In this document: positions 1 through 11,628 of the stretch, in pieces
How the letters are laid out: each line of letters starts with the position of its first letter
How positions within the stretch are numbered: the stretch's first letter is position 1
Source: Membranipora membranacea
Taxonomy: Eukaryota; Bryozoa; Gymnolaemata; Cheilostomatida; Membraniporidae
Direction: 5' to 3'
Assembly: GCA_914767715.1 (NCBI GenBank)
Contig: OU612073.1
Coordinates: forward strand, 1,366,001 to 1,426,000
DNA length: 60,000 nucleotides
Position numbers and translations under genes: made by a program
The notes under the pieces: model-generated
Databases searched by the model: none
What the model was told of the DNA's origin: nothing
Seen by the model: the letters and a program-made list of their open reading frames with translations, nothing else

Positions 1-61
1 TGTAAAATTGTCCTCAATCATAATCTTCTCAATGTGAGGATTTCAGGCTCATAGTAGTCAT

Positions 62-795
62 ACTTGCCAACCTGTACGCATAAAGCGTTTGTAAACGCTT
101 ATTTGGCACTAATTGAGTTTTAAACGCAAAACGCTAGTTGTACTCATTTATGGTTTTCCAAACGCCTGTTCATCTAATTAGGCAATCAAAAACGCATCTT
201 TTATCTTTAGTGTTTACTTGGTTGTCATGGTTAAATAATAGACTAAAAATCTGGTATTGGCTGCAGAAAACCATGATGTTGATTTACAGTTGACTTTTTA
301 CCTGTCCAAGTTTTGCATGAGCCAAATTGCAACTTTTCTTCAATGAGACACAACATAACTAGTAATCCATTGTAGAATATGGTGGTTCTGCCAACTTCAA
401 CTTTTCTTTAATCAGAGTAACAAAGTTGTCTACCTCCTTGTTGGGGTGAGATAACTCAGATCTCCTGCCCCAGTGTTTCAAGGGCAAACCAGGGAGGATG
501 GGCAAACAGGGTTTCAAATAGCCTGTCTTGTCCAGACAGGCTAGGTTACAAACAATTTCTCATTTATTATTAGCAGATTGCACCTTACAACGCAAAGGGA
601 AAAAGACTAATGTTGAGTGATCTGCACTCCTACGCTACTAAGGACTACTTACTGTGATAATAGCATTTTTCGCGCGTAGCGCGAAAAATTTTTTGGGGCG
701 TTTTCTGGTCATTTGAGGCACCCTGGAGTTTTGTACTCATTTTTAAGCATTTTGCAAATTTTTGTACTCATTTTGGAAAAATTAGGTTGGCAAGT
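62..795. mobile_element. Non-autonomous terminal-inverted-repeat element (734 bp)
   Basis: The stretch begins ACTTGCCAACCT (62-73) and ends with its exact reverse complement AGGTTGGCAAGT (784-795). Flanks share CTCATAGTAGT (left) and CTGATAGTAGT (right), a possible 11-bp target duplication with one mismatch, although three to four extra bases separate the left copy from the terminus. There is no coding capacity. Near the right end is the GC-rich palindrome TTTTCGCGCGTAGCGCGAAAA (about 665-688), unlike the surrounding AT-rich DNA. Superfamily not determined. Confidence 0.55.
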
Positions 796-900
796 CTGAT
801 AGTAGTAGTAAGTTGTACCAGATATATATATATATATACACACCTATATTGGAACGTGTTTCTGAAAGAATTTCCAAAATAAACTCAATTCAATACATAC

Positions 901-3900
901 CTCACTTAGTATATTAGCCTTATCTCCTTCCAATGAGAGAAGTTCACTCTTCAGAGTAGCCAGCCTCTCCTGGAGTTCACCAATCATAGTATACTTAGTC
1001 TCCGCCTCCTTATCAGCAGTATCCTTTAAATCATCCAGCTCTTGTTCTAACTCCTGATTCGTCGATTCCAGTGCCTCAACTCGGGTAGACAACTCTTCGC
1101 TGAATGAAATAGCAATGAAATCACAAGATAACACTTTGCCTGAGTTTATACATCAGATATCGATTGATGGTAGGCTACTGATCACATTATATACTATTCC
1201 ATGTTTATATCTAACCAATAGAGAGTTGATGATAGATGATTTGATTCCATTGAATTCCATATCTGGAATAGCATCATTAGCTTTCTTTTGCAAAACAAAG
1301 GGCTTGCAAAAATAGCCAGTCCCTAGTAGCAATCTAGAAATGCCCTAATCATAGACACTGTATGGGGTATAATTACTGTTTGCAATTTTGTAAACAAGAC
1401 AATTTCTCAGGCTAATTATTCATGCTACTAGGGACAGCCAATCAAATAACAGTCAGATGGGTCCCTGTGTTTAGTGTCCTAACCGTATAACGCTATGATA
1501 CTATATCCATTCTAAGAGAAGAATCTAATTCAGTGTTTGATTCCTATAGCGCAAGTATCTTCACAAAAATTTTGTTGTAACTACACAATGTCAGGCTCTC
1601 AGATTAAGAATTGATGATGAGTGACTAACTTGTCGGCGAGGAGCTGATCTCGCTGTTTGCTGGTCTGTCTCAGTTGTTGCCTCGTATCGATTAGTCTGGC
1701 AGATTCATCGTTAGCCTGAGATCTGATCAGCTCCTGAGAAAGTTTGGAGTTCTCACCAGTAAGCTCCTCAATACGAGTGTTTAGCTTAGTACACTCATCC
1801 TCTATAAGTGACTTCTCTTTCTGTGAATCATTATAAGTAGGTTATATACTGGGGAGGTTAACTCTATATGTAAGGACAAGTGCACCGGTGTGAGGAAGTG
1901 AAAACTTACATAGTGATTGTACAACTTATTTTAATTCTAATTTGCTTTCTTACTAGCCTAGTCCTCCCAGACAGAAAGCTTGGCAGATAATTAATACAGG
2001 TTGCAAGTAATCCTAACATGCCAGAAGCACCCCACACTTGCAGCATAGTGGGGTTGGAGTTTACCAGTATGAATTGTTTATTCCAAAATAAGGCTAGTCC
2101 ATAGAAACAAACTGCCTGGGACTCCTTGCTAACCTGATGGGTAGCATATTCTGTAAACTAAGCTCAAGATACCTTTACTGTTTAAAATGCATAATTCAAG
2201 CACAGGATAACCGTATACAGGTGAAGATTACAGTGATTCTCAGTGGCAGTACTGGCAGAAGTCTGTTTAAATGGTCATGAGTTGATGAAGTCTGAACATG
2301 AATTGATTTATATCTCTAGTCTTTTAATTGATAATACAAGCTAACATAACATGCCTTATTCACCTCACCTCCCCTCCCCTCCCCTCAATCAGACATACTT
2401 TCAGCATATTGCTTGTTTAACATTTCAAGCAACTGTTTTAGATGCTAACCTGAAACTCGTTGAACAAGTTCTGCATAGCCTCTAGCTGTGTATTGAGCTG
2501 TTTATACTGATTGTGTACTACTGACATGTCATCAGTTATCTTCTCTTTCTCATGTCTCATATTCTCCATCTCACCAATTTTTGTCTCTGCAGTAATATAG
2601 GGTAACTTGAATAGTCAGAACTAGCAGCAACAGTGTATATGAGGTCAACTTATTACCACTTACAGAGGTATCCTACTGAGGTTGCTGAATCGGGATTATT
2701 GTGAGGTTTCTGCGCCTAAGTCCTCTTACACTCAGTTTGGAGGTGGATGAGAGCAATTGCTACAATCACTATGTTTCGTTTTAGGGCTCATCGATATATT
2801 ATGGGATAAGCATTTAGCTTGACTTTTGTACGCATTGGTACACGTTTATTCATTCGAATTCAGGAATTTTGATTCACTTTGATCGTATGAGGCGGCGTAT
2901 ATGAAAAGCCGCGGCAGATCTTTTATATGTTTTTTTTTGTCATGGAAAATGTAAGCATTCTACAATCGAGATGGGAGTGGACGACTCATTCTAAGCATGG
3001 GACCATAGTTAGAGACAGATGCTTGGTAAGAGTTCAGGTGGTTTTATGATGATCTGGTAAGTCACTTCTCCTCTGAGGGCCACACATACCACCCACGCAA
3101 CAGTGAGAATTTTGGTCCAATTAATCCAAACATCGCCCTTATTATAAGGGGCGATGTTTGGATTTATTGGACCACTTGTGGGTAAAATAGATCTATAATA
3201 GATCTATTTTACCCACAAGCGTTTTCCCAACATAGTTTGTCTGAGTCTGTTTTATTAGGATTTTCTTACACCAGACAGACTGTGTCAGAGAGCGTTAATA
3301 TTAACTGGTCATATTCACATGTCAATATCATCACATAAGGTTTTACCCACCGAGCTCCTGACAGACTGTGACCATTTCCTGTTCGATAGATCTGTGTCTG
3401 TCCTTCTCTCGTTTCACCTCCTCACATTTCTTACTCAAATCCTTTTTCATTCTTACAAAGTCTGTGGTGAAGTTTTGCGTCTAAATGAAGAAATAAAAAA
3501 CTGTTGATATTTTTAATATCAGTTATCCTTGACAATGTCAATAAATTTAACAAGATCAGAGAGCTGTGCAAAATTATTGCACATTGTCAAATCAAACAAC
3601 TATGATATTTTGGCCCAATCATGGTGGTTTGCTCAAATTCTGCGTCTTAGTCTTTCAATAAGGCCTTATCAAATCAACAGTCAATGATGAGGTAGGGACA
3701 ACTTTTGATGGTCTCCTTCCCCAATAAATAAATCATAAGAGGCTTATTGAGACATGATCTAAAAATCTCTGCAACAAAAAGCAGTGGGATGGGATAACTG
3801 TAAAATCCTCGAATAATTAGAGATCTAATGTTAGCAATAGACATCTTCAATTATCTCTAACAGATTAAGTGACCCCTAGGTTACCTCTAAGTGTTCTTGT

Positions 3901-6900
3901 TTGAGTAAGGTCTCCATCTCATCAAATCTCTGTCCAAGTTCTCCATTAGCTCTATCCAAAGCAAATCTAGAACAGAGAGACATCTATTGTTAGTATATGC
4001 ATTCATACATACTTAAAGGCGACCCAAAGGCGAATGCATAGTCCGGCAGTTACTTATGAATTAAGCTCTACTTGGCATGAATTATTGATGTTGGAAAGAG
4101 TGCCTCCAATAAGGGAAGGTAACTCTCATTCTCTGCATTGTGATGTCACAGTGAACAGGAAGTGTTTGTTTCTTGTAGTGCACATCCTGTTCACTGTGAC
4201 ATCATCATGCAGAGGATGAGAGGACGCAATGGTTTCTGATAAATTTGTATCCAGTGACTATGACATAACAAGCAGCAGACTAAGACTAATTAAGTGTACC
4301 TAAGTTGTCTTTCCTCTGTCAGCTGTCGATCTAAATGAGCTACTTTCTTCAGAAGATTGTCTCCGCGACTCTTTTCTGCTGATATGATTTCTTGCTTCTC
4401 ACTCTGAAAAAAAATGGAAAAAATCATTGAATTTTTTTGACCAGCTTCACAATCAGAACCGCAAAAACTGATCCTGGTCAAAAATGTATGAAAAATGTAA
4501 ATCACTTTTGATTAGCAGCTCTCCAGCTGTTTATACATACACATGATACTAGAACTACTGCACTTAGCGCATAAACCAATCAGGGATCATATATAACAAA
4601 GGTATATTATCATTATCATCACCTGATGCAGGACTCTGACAATAGTTACCACTGTAGTGAGAACAAAAACAAGGAGAAGATAAGAACTTACTATAATCTG
4701 AATAAAGAGAGAAAACCCAGAAGCCTCTCTTAGTTTCCACTGGGAATCATTCAGTGGCATTGGGAAATCTGTGCCCATGAAAAGTTAATACCCTATAGGA
4801 GTTTAATTTAGCTAGAGTTTAATTTCGCTATCTGGACATGATATTAAATTTCTCTAGTACTAAATTTCACCACTAGACCACTACACCACACAGCCTTGCA
4901 TGTTAAGGTAAGGTGTATTCCTGTATAATTGTACATTGTTTGTGTAACTATGGTGAGTGAGTTTAATTTAAGATACACTCAATTTCGCTACTTAGGCAAA
5001 AACGCGAAAAGCGAATCCTAAATGCAGCGAAAACTAAACTCCTATAGGGTAATATGGAAAACTGAAGTTTTGTGGACTAATGAAGTTCAGTGAGTTACAT
5101 GCCACATATCACTTGCCTTCCTTGAGCCCAACAATCCTACCTGGTTCTTATTAGCTTCCTCAACAGCTAGCTTGGCTTTTTGTAGCTCTATCTCCAGAAA
5201 CTGCCTCTTTTCATGTATTTCTTGTTTATCAGCCTTCAAGTGTGAGTTTTCTGTAACAAAACAGAAATCCCTACTTGAGTACTAAAAGGAAGAATGATAC
5301 AAAAAAAGAGAGCTAAATATTTTGTGTTTCGCAAGGTGGGCACTCAGAGAACCTGACAGTCCCTAGTCAGGTTTGAACAACGCATTCGTAAAATTTCTCT
5401 ACACAAAGCTCATTGAAAATCAAAATACAATCTTTCTTAAAGTAACATAAAATCACAAAAGTTATATTTTGACATTTGATGAAATTTGCATGTTATAGAT
5501 AAATATTGAATCAAAAAAATTGAATTATGTCAATTGCAAACCTTCTACCTCCATTTTGTTTTAGTAATACGCATACCCAATATGATTGGCCAAGTGTTAA
5601 TATTCTCCAAATTAATTTATTATGGGAAAAATTTAACATTTAAAAGTCATTCTCTCTAGATTTCAAGCAGTTATCTTTTGTTTGTTTTAATTTAAATATA
5701 TAAGCAGTCATCTCAATAACAAAATCATCAACGAAACACAATGTTATTGCGCTCAATAGAAAAGAATAACGCATTTCTATGAGATTATAAGCAAAACATA
5801 GCTTATCAATTTAATTCAGTTTAATGCAGCCATCATGGTTTAGGGGCTGCTGACTGTCCTGTGGTGCAGAACCAGAACTTATACCTTGGATTTTCATTGT
5901 TTAGTATGTTGCCCATCTGTATAGGCAAATTGCGAGTGGATTCATATTTAGTGGGGCCGGGGTTGTATGCTACTTAAAATATAAAGATTTCAAATTCGTA
6001 TATTAATTTATATGACTTGCATTCTTGTACCTCATGAGGGAACAACTCATAAAAGGTTTATGTGCCTCGTAAGTAATTATGATTTCTTCATAAATATATA
6101 TTATAGGAGTAAAGTAATTGGTAGGAGGAAACTTTTGCCATCTTGCGCATGCTTGAAACAGCTTAACTTAAGGTAAAACATTGTTAACTCACAATCTTTA
6201 CTTTATATAGGCCCCCACCTCAGCAGCCAACATTCAGTGCTAGCTTACAATTAAGTCATCCCCTAGCTAAACTTAACTCTTAAGTCATCCCCTAGCCAAA
6301 CTTAACTCTTAAGTCATCCCCTAGCTAAACTCAACTCTTAAGTCATCCCCTAGCTAAACTTAACTCTTGCTAACATTGACTCCTCTTGGGTATACACACC
6401 AAACAGATTGTAGTTCCCACCAACATTTAGTAGATGGTCTGAGTTCCATATCAATCAGTTAGAGCAAGAGTTTAGAGCAACCTTTCATGCTGTCATATCT
6501 TACTAAGTTGTTGATAAATGTGATTAAAAGTCACTCTCGGGGGTCTTTCAATTAGAAACGGCCAAAATCGCAATCTTATCGCTCACTCAGTGAGTGAGCG
6601 ATACTTGCTAGGGGTATCACCTTCAGATCGCTCAGTCACTTGATGGGACTATATAAATTCTGAGTGAGCGATTTTCTCTAATTGAAACACCAAGTGAGTG
6701 ATAATTTTGAGCAAGGTAATAGTAGTGATAACCTGCTTTAGTAAAGGATCACTCTTTCTAATTGAAAGACCCCCTGAGAGAGCATAAACTGGAATATCAT
6801 TTGAAAGTGCCAGCTTGATTCTACCTGAGGAAAGTTTCTTGATTTCATCTGTGTATATATCAGTCATCTCGACAAGCTTCTGCTCCAGGTCAGAAGGCTG

Positions 6901-9010
6901 TCGTGTTAGTGTTGACAAGTTAACAAACTGTAATTTTAGACTTTGTAATACAGTCTCCATACTCTGTGTCTGCAACAAAACACAGCAACTTGTGTATCAA
7001 AACACAGTGTTGTATTGAATTAGTGGGAAATTGAAAAAAGGTAAGAGTGGAAAACCTAAATCAATCAGATCAGAGTGTCCAAAGGCGGCGCTGTTAGGAT
7101 TGATTGAGGTGTTGACAAACTGCTTCTACGCTCAATAAATATGTATCTGTATCAAATAAACATATATGACACATCTGAACAAAGATAGGCTACTGCTTCA
7201 AACATGTTTCAGTATACAGTATGATTTTAATTGAAGTGGGATTGAATATTTACATTTTTCTACTAGAATCTTATTCTTCCAATGGCTGGTGAGGTCGGTT
7301 TTTAGTTGGCAAACAAAAAGTGCATTGGAATTAATCCTAGCATTATTGTGAGAGGAAAACCTGTATTCATTAATGCACATGCATAAGTTGATTGCACATT
7401 GTAAACTTTTAGAGGATGGAGTGGGGCACTGCACTGTTAACCTTACTTTTGAAAGTAAAATAGAGAACCTGTCTGTTGTTCCTTGCTGCTTGGCAGTAAG
7501 TATTTCCTACAAACAGAATAAATAAAATTTGAGAGATTGATTTAGGTTGACGCCTTAGATATGAGCTAATGTTAGTTGAATGTCTCATTCCCAGACAAAC
7601 CCTCTCATGATTGTTTATCACAAAAACCGTGGAAAAATCTGTAGTGGCTGAATTTACCCTACATTGATTGTTAATCTGGGAATGGTATCAATTAGAGACT
7701 TATTCGCTATCTTTCCATCATCCTGTGGACAAACCCTGGACAGCTACTTATCTTTGTTTGAAAGCCCCCAAACTTATCCACTTTTTGTCTAGACCTTATC
7801 CACTATGCTGAGGGTGCATACAAACATAGAAAGCTCAACACTTTATTCCACATATTTTAAATCTAGGCTAGGGAATTGTGGTTAAATTTAAAAGTTCATT
7901 CAATATGCCTGAACATCAAGAATCACAGACATGTATATTCTTCTAAAATATGTCAGTTCTCTACAGAGAATATCAGGCTACCTTGCCGGCAAGTTATCCA
8001 GGGTTAATTAAAACAACAAGCAGAGGCATTTTGTTTCGTACCGGATAATTCCCATGATACTCATAATCCCAAATCAGACACTTCTGACACTGAGCTATCC
8101 AAGATCCCTGTTACTCCGTGATTGAAACATGGGTAGGGGCTGGAAAAGATATGTAGTCTGGATAAACAGTGGACAACGGACTTCAACCTAAATTACTCCT
8201 TGATTGAAACGGAATCTGGGGCTGGATAAACGGCTGGACAGGCAGCGAATAACTTTATGTGTTATTTGCGACTTTTCTATATGAATCACCCATATGTTCT
8301 GCACACTGAATTAGATTCTTCTCTTAGAATGGATATAGTATCATAGCTTTATACGGTTAGGACACTAAACACAGGGACCCATCTGACTGTTATCTGATTG
8401 GCTGTCCCTAGTAGCAAGAATAATTAGCCTGAGAAATTGTCTTGTTTACAAAATGGCAAACAGTAATTATACTCCATACAGTGTCGATGATTAGGGCATT
8501 TCTAGATTGCTACTAGGGACTGGCTATTTTTGCAAGCCCTTTGTTTTGCAAAAGAAAGCTAATGATGCTATTCCAGATATGGAATTCAATGGTTCTGCAT
8601 GAGAATATCAAAAGTCTTATAGTTCTGCATGTACCCATTGTCACAGCTGGTCATTGATGATACTAAATAAATAGTACATTTCATTACTTAAAATAGAAAC
8701 TGCCACACCAGCCATTCAATTCAATCAGGGAGATTCAATGAAGTCTGCTAAAATATAATCAAGCTAAACTCACCACCAGCAAGTGACTGGCTCAGACCTT
8801 TTAGATTGTCACTCTCTTAGAAATTAAGTGAAGTATATATTCTTGTGGTTACAAGAACAACTACTATTCTACTCTTTGTAATTTAGACCCTAAAGTTATT
8901 ACCTTGGTGAGTTGATTTGCAGATTCCTCAACATCTTCAAGTCTTGTTTTCATCATTTGCACCACATTCTTTGATACAGGCACCACTCCTCGGGGAGACC
9001 TTCCCTCCAT
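901..9010 (-). CDS. Long coiled-coil protein, N-terminal 402 codons (partial; continues beyond the left edge)
   Basis: Nine exons join without a phase conflict: 9010-8903, 6969-6825, 5250-5141, 4403-4300, 3966-3885, 3480-3351, 2586-2450, 1820-1630 and 1099-901, all with GT-AG borders. The start is the ATG at 9010 (MEGRSPRGVVPVSKNVVQMM); nothing upstream in frame suggests an earlier one. The exon-9 donor at 901-896 (GTATGT) shows that the gene continues to the left. After about 30 residues the product is almost entirely heptad-like, rich in E, K, Q, L and R, for example EELSTRVEALESTNQELEQE. I see no signal peptide, membrane segment, head domain or catalytic motif, so a cytoplasmic or centrosomal/cytoskeletal scaffold is likely, but that is inference. 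I do not recognise the family. The exon 5 to 6 junction depends on the acceptor at 3481-3482; the other acceptors are unambiguous. Confidence 0.8.
1248..1535 (-). mobile_element. hAT-type MITE, copy A (288 bp)
   Basis: Near-identical, in reverse orientation, to copies at 8304-8591 and 36600-36886. Ends are CATTGAATTCC and its imperfect partner ending AATTCAGTG. It is flanked by a perfect 8-bp target duplication TTTGATTC (1240-1247 and 1536-1543), the length produced by hAT transposases. It has no ORF of its own and lies in the intron between exons 8 and 9 of the coiled-coil gene. Confidence 0.88.
3113..3219. repeat. Two back-to-back hairpins
   Basis: Two abutting near-perfect palindromes. 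The first (3113-3174) runs from TGGTCCAATTAATCCAAACA through a short loop to its complement; the second (3175-3219) pairs CTTGTGGGTAAAATAGATC with its exact complement around a 7-nt loop. They sit in an intron of the coiled-coil gene. They may be remnants of fold-back elements. Confidence 0.75.
4123..4222. repeat. About 100-nt hairpin (fold-back)
   Basis: Left arm CTCTCATTCTCTGCATTGTG and following bases pair with the arm ending CATGCAGAGGATGAGAG; CACAGTGAACAGGA pairs with TCCTGTTCACTGTG. The stem is about 42 bp with a short loop. It is intronic. It could be a small fold-back transposon or a pre-miRNA-like hairpin; sequence alone cannot decide. Confidence 0.65.
4791..5049. mobile_element. Tc1/mariner-type MITE (259 bp)
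   Basis: Ends CCCTATAGGAGTTTAAT... and ...TAAACTCCTATAGGG are inverted copies, each bordered by TA (4789-4790, 5050-5051), the target of Tc1/mariner-family transposases. No ORF. Intronic in the coiled-coil gene. Confidence 0.7.
6252..6368. repeat. Short tandem repeat, about 30-bp unit, four copies
   Basis: The unit AAGTCATCCCCTAGCTAAAC plus TTAACTCTT is repeated four times with one or two substitutions. It lies in an intron of the coiled-coil gene; no function is evident. Confidence 0.8.
6539..6774. mobile_element. MITE with TIR GGGGGTCTTTCAATTAGAAA
   Basis: The left end GGGGGTCTTTCAATTAGAAA is matched by its exact complement at 6755-6774. The interior repeats the motif GTGAGTGAGCGAT and its complement several times, so the whole element can fold. 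No clear target duplication. The right end lies about 50 bp from exon 2 of the coiled-coil gene (donor at 6824), so it is close to a splice site. Confidence 0.65.
8304..8591 (+). mobile_element. hAT-type MITE, copy B (288 bp)
   Basis: Begins CACTGAATTAGATTC and ends GGAATTCAATG. Perfect 8-bp target duplication GTTCTGCA at 8296-8303 and 8592-8599. Very close to copies A and C. It sits in intron 1 of the coiled-coil gene. Confidence 0.9.
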
Positions 9011-9289
9011 GATGTTTTTTTGCCACCCAGTAGTTTTACACAGTAGATGTAACTATAGGTTTTCTTGACACTTAGGGAATGGATTTGAAAATCCAAGCTA
9101 TTTGTTTTATGCGCCATGACAGGCACGTGATGTAAACAAATTTACCAATTGGCTGATCACATTCATGTATAACCAATGAGAAATAAATCCAATGTAAACA
9201 AATTTGGCGCCAAATAACCATGTACACGATTTACATGTGATTTTATAAGCTGTATAGTTTGTTCCGTCAGTGAGTTTGGTTCTGTGCTG

Positions 9290-11285
9290 AAATGGATGGA
9301 TGGATTTATTACTATCATGGACAAAAATTTGTCACGAAATACGTTGTTAATACTGACAAGAAAGAAAAACATAGAAAAATCAGATCTCTGTTGTATAAAA
9401 AGTTTTTTAGAATAGTATATTATTAAGTGTATGTATGAGATGTCTTAAAAAGCTGTCTCTACCCCATGTACCCCGATATTTAACGGTGCGGTAGCGACCT
9501 GAGGGGCATTTAGTTAGAAAGTCATTGATAAAGTGCTCTTCATCGTGTATGTACCGTAGTCCAAGTGTCTTGATCTGGTTGGCCACCAGAGCATCTATAT
9601 CGGGGTGCTCAATCCCTAACTTGGCGGCATCTTTAAATATTTTGCGTAAGGACTTCTTGTCGCTTGCATGGATGCTTGTAAAAAGTATGGGGAGACAGTA
9701 AGTGATGAGGGATACAATAAAACTCTTAAATAACATATGAGAAAGGGGCTTTGAGCTATAGTATACAAAATTTTTCACAATGTACATGCGTTGAGATGCA
9801 GTAGTCACTATGGATTGCACATGATCATGATAGCGGAGTTTATCGTCAACAGTAACACCAAGGTATTTTACTTTGTCACAAAAATCAACTTCCGTGCCGT
9901 TAAGGATAAGAGTAGGGGTAATGGGCCTAACAAGCTGAGTAGAAAACATCAATTCTTGAGTCTTGGAGGTGTTTAACAATAGGTTTAAATCACAACATTG
10001 CTTTGAAATTCTACTAATCTCATCAAGATAGGCACTAAGATCTGATTGATTTGATATGCATCCAATTATACAGGTGTCGTCTGCGTATTTAATGACAGTT
10101 ATATTGCTCAAGTCTGAGGTAATCCTATTGGTATATATTGAAAACAAAAGTGGAGATAAACAGCAACCCTGGGGAGTGCCAGTGTTGGTTATGATGGGTT
10201 TTGAGATATTATTGCCATCTACTATTGTTCTTTGGGTGCGATTCGTTAGGAAGCTGTATATCCATTCAGTGACATTGGAGTCGAGATGTGATAGTTGCGA
10301 GATTAAGTCTGGAACATGTATTGTGTTGAATGCAGAAGAAAAGTCAAGGAACAGACACCTGGCATAATTTGAAGCTTTCTTGTCAATGAAATCTGTGATG
10401 GTAGTAGTGAGGCATAAAAGAGCATCTTGAGTTGAGCGATTTGCACGATAAGCAAACTGAAGGTGGTCCATAGCTGTATGAGTAATAATGTAATGTTTAA
10501 CAAGTCTCTCCATCATTTTGCACAGGCAACTGGTGAGCGCTATTGGTCTGTATTGTTTAAGTTGATTGGGATTCTTAACTTTGGGTAGGGGTTTGATAAT
10601 GGCCGAATTCCAGGAAGTAGGGGTTGACTTAGACGTGATAGATAAATTGAACAGTTTCGTTATGACAGGCGCCAGTTGATAGGCACATAGCTTAAGTACT
10701 TTGGGGATGAGGCCATCAGGGCCTGGACCTTTCCTCGAGTTCAGCGATTTCAACTGCTTTAAGACAGTAGCCTCTTCTATTTCTAAAGGTGGTGCTATGG
10801 TGGCGTTGTTATTGATGTCAGGACGGTCAGCGAGAGGCTTCTCAAATCTTGTGAAGAAGGTGTTTAGGTCATCTGAGTTGAATGGATTTTGTTGAGTAGG
10901 TTTTGGGCTATTAGTAGGTAATCCACTAATATTTTTAATGTCAGTCCAGGCTTTAGCAGGTTCTTTCGCTAGGTTATGCTGTATATTCCGAGAGTATTCT
11001 TGTTTGGCTTGTTAATAGATTTAGTGATGTCGCGTTTGAGTTTGTTGTAGAGTTTACGGTTACCAGTTTTGTGGGCTTGCTGTTTCTCATCGATCATCTC
11101 CGATATTTGTTTATTGATCCATGGTTTTTGATTTGTGCAAACTCTGACGCTCTTCTCTGGTATCACAGATCGGTACAAAAGTTAATATAGTCAGTGATAA
11201 TATCCGTTTGTTTATCAAGGTCATGATTGTCAGAAGTTAAAAATGAGATATCGCCTTTCGGAGTTGTCCAACTACTCTGAGGGAC
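9290..11285 (-). mobile_element. 5'-truncated non-LTR retrotransposon (CR1/L2/Jockey-like LINE)
   Basis: The 3' half of a LINE ORF2 on the minus strand. The intact part (10753-9407, 448 codons, entry below) is reverse transcriptase. Upstream, the linker between endonuclease and RT is readable but broken by frameshifts near 10990-11020 and near 11170, so no complete endonuclease remains. After the stop there is a short 3' tail with TCCATCCATCCA-type repeats around 9290-9310, typical of the microsatellite-like tails of CR1/L2-clade elements. The left part of the upstream region abuts a diverged hAT MITE at about 11350. Clade assignment is by RT motif style only. Confidence 0.8.
9407..10753 (-). 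CDS. Reverse transcriptase domain of the LINE (448 codons, fragment)
   Basis: The ORF reads SRKGPGPDGLIPKVLK near its start, YRPIALTSCLCKMMERLV near residue 70, FLDFSSAFNTI near residue 138, TPQGCCLSPLLFSIY near residue 190 and the catalytic KYADDTCIIG near residue 220, in the order of RT motifs 0-5 of non-LTR elements. A C-terminal thumb-like region follows and the ORF ends at TAA (9407). The true ORF2 begins further upstream; the methionine at 10753 is not a genuine start. The catalytic residues look intact, so inactivation came from 5' truncation and frameshifts rather than RT mutation. Confidence 0.85.
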   Translation of the reverse strand: MKSLNSRKGPGPDGLIPKVLKLCAYQLAPVITKLFNLSITSKSTPTSWNSAIIKPLPKVKNPNQLKQYRPIALTSCLCKMMERLVKHYIITHTAMDHLQFAYRANRSTQDALLCLTTTITDFIDKKASNYARCLFLDFSSAFNTIHVPDLISQLSHLDSNVTEWIYSFLTNRTQRTIVDGNNISKPIITNTGTPQGCCLSPLLFSIYTNRITSDLSNITVIKYADDTCIIGCISNQSDLSAYLDEISRISKQCCDLNLLLNTSKTQELMFSTQLVRPITPTLILNGTEVDFCDKVKYLGVTVDDKLRYHDHVQSIVTTASQRMYIVKNFVYYSSKPLSHMLFKSFIVSLITYCLPILFTSIHASDKKSLRKIFKDAAKLGIEHPDIDALVANQIKTLGLRYIHDEEHFINDFLTKCPSGRYRTVKYRGTWGRDSFLRHLIHTLNNILF

Positions 11286-11349
11286 CCCACAACTCTACAT
11301 AAAATACAATAACGAACACAATGTTATCGGGGAGTTTCAATTGGGACAG

Positions 11350-11628
11350 CATTAGACTCCTAAATCGGCTACCCAACTCCCTTTCTTTTTACAAACAAAA
11401 CACTTGCAAAAATAGCCAGTCCTTAGTAGCATTCACAGGAATGCCCCCCCCCCCCCCCATATCATCGGCATTTTAAAACTGTTTGTGCTATTTTGTTGAA
11501 CGAGACTATATTATTCATGCTAGTAGGGCCAACCAATCAGCTCAATGTAAGAGGGTCTCTGTGCTTAGTGTTCTAACCGCATAATTTTATGTTGCTGTTT
11601 CCATTCCATGAGAAGATTTTATTCAGTG
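11350..11628 (-). mobile_element. Diverged relative of the hAT-type MITE (copy D)
   Basis: Shares blocks with copies A-C in the same order (GCAAAAATAGCCAGTCC, AGTAGCATTC, TTATTCATGCTAGTAGGGC, CCAATCAG, CTAACCG.ATAA, ATTCAGTG), but with many substitutions and an inserted run of C at about 11444-11458. No target duplication is recognisable, so it is an older insertion. Confidence 0.6.
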
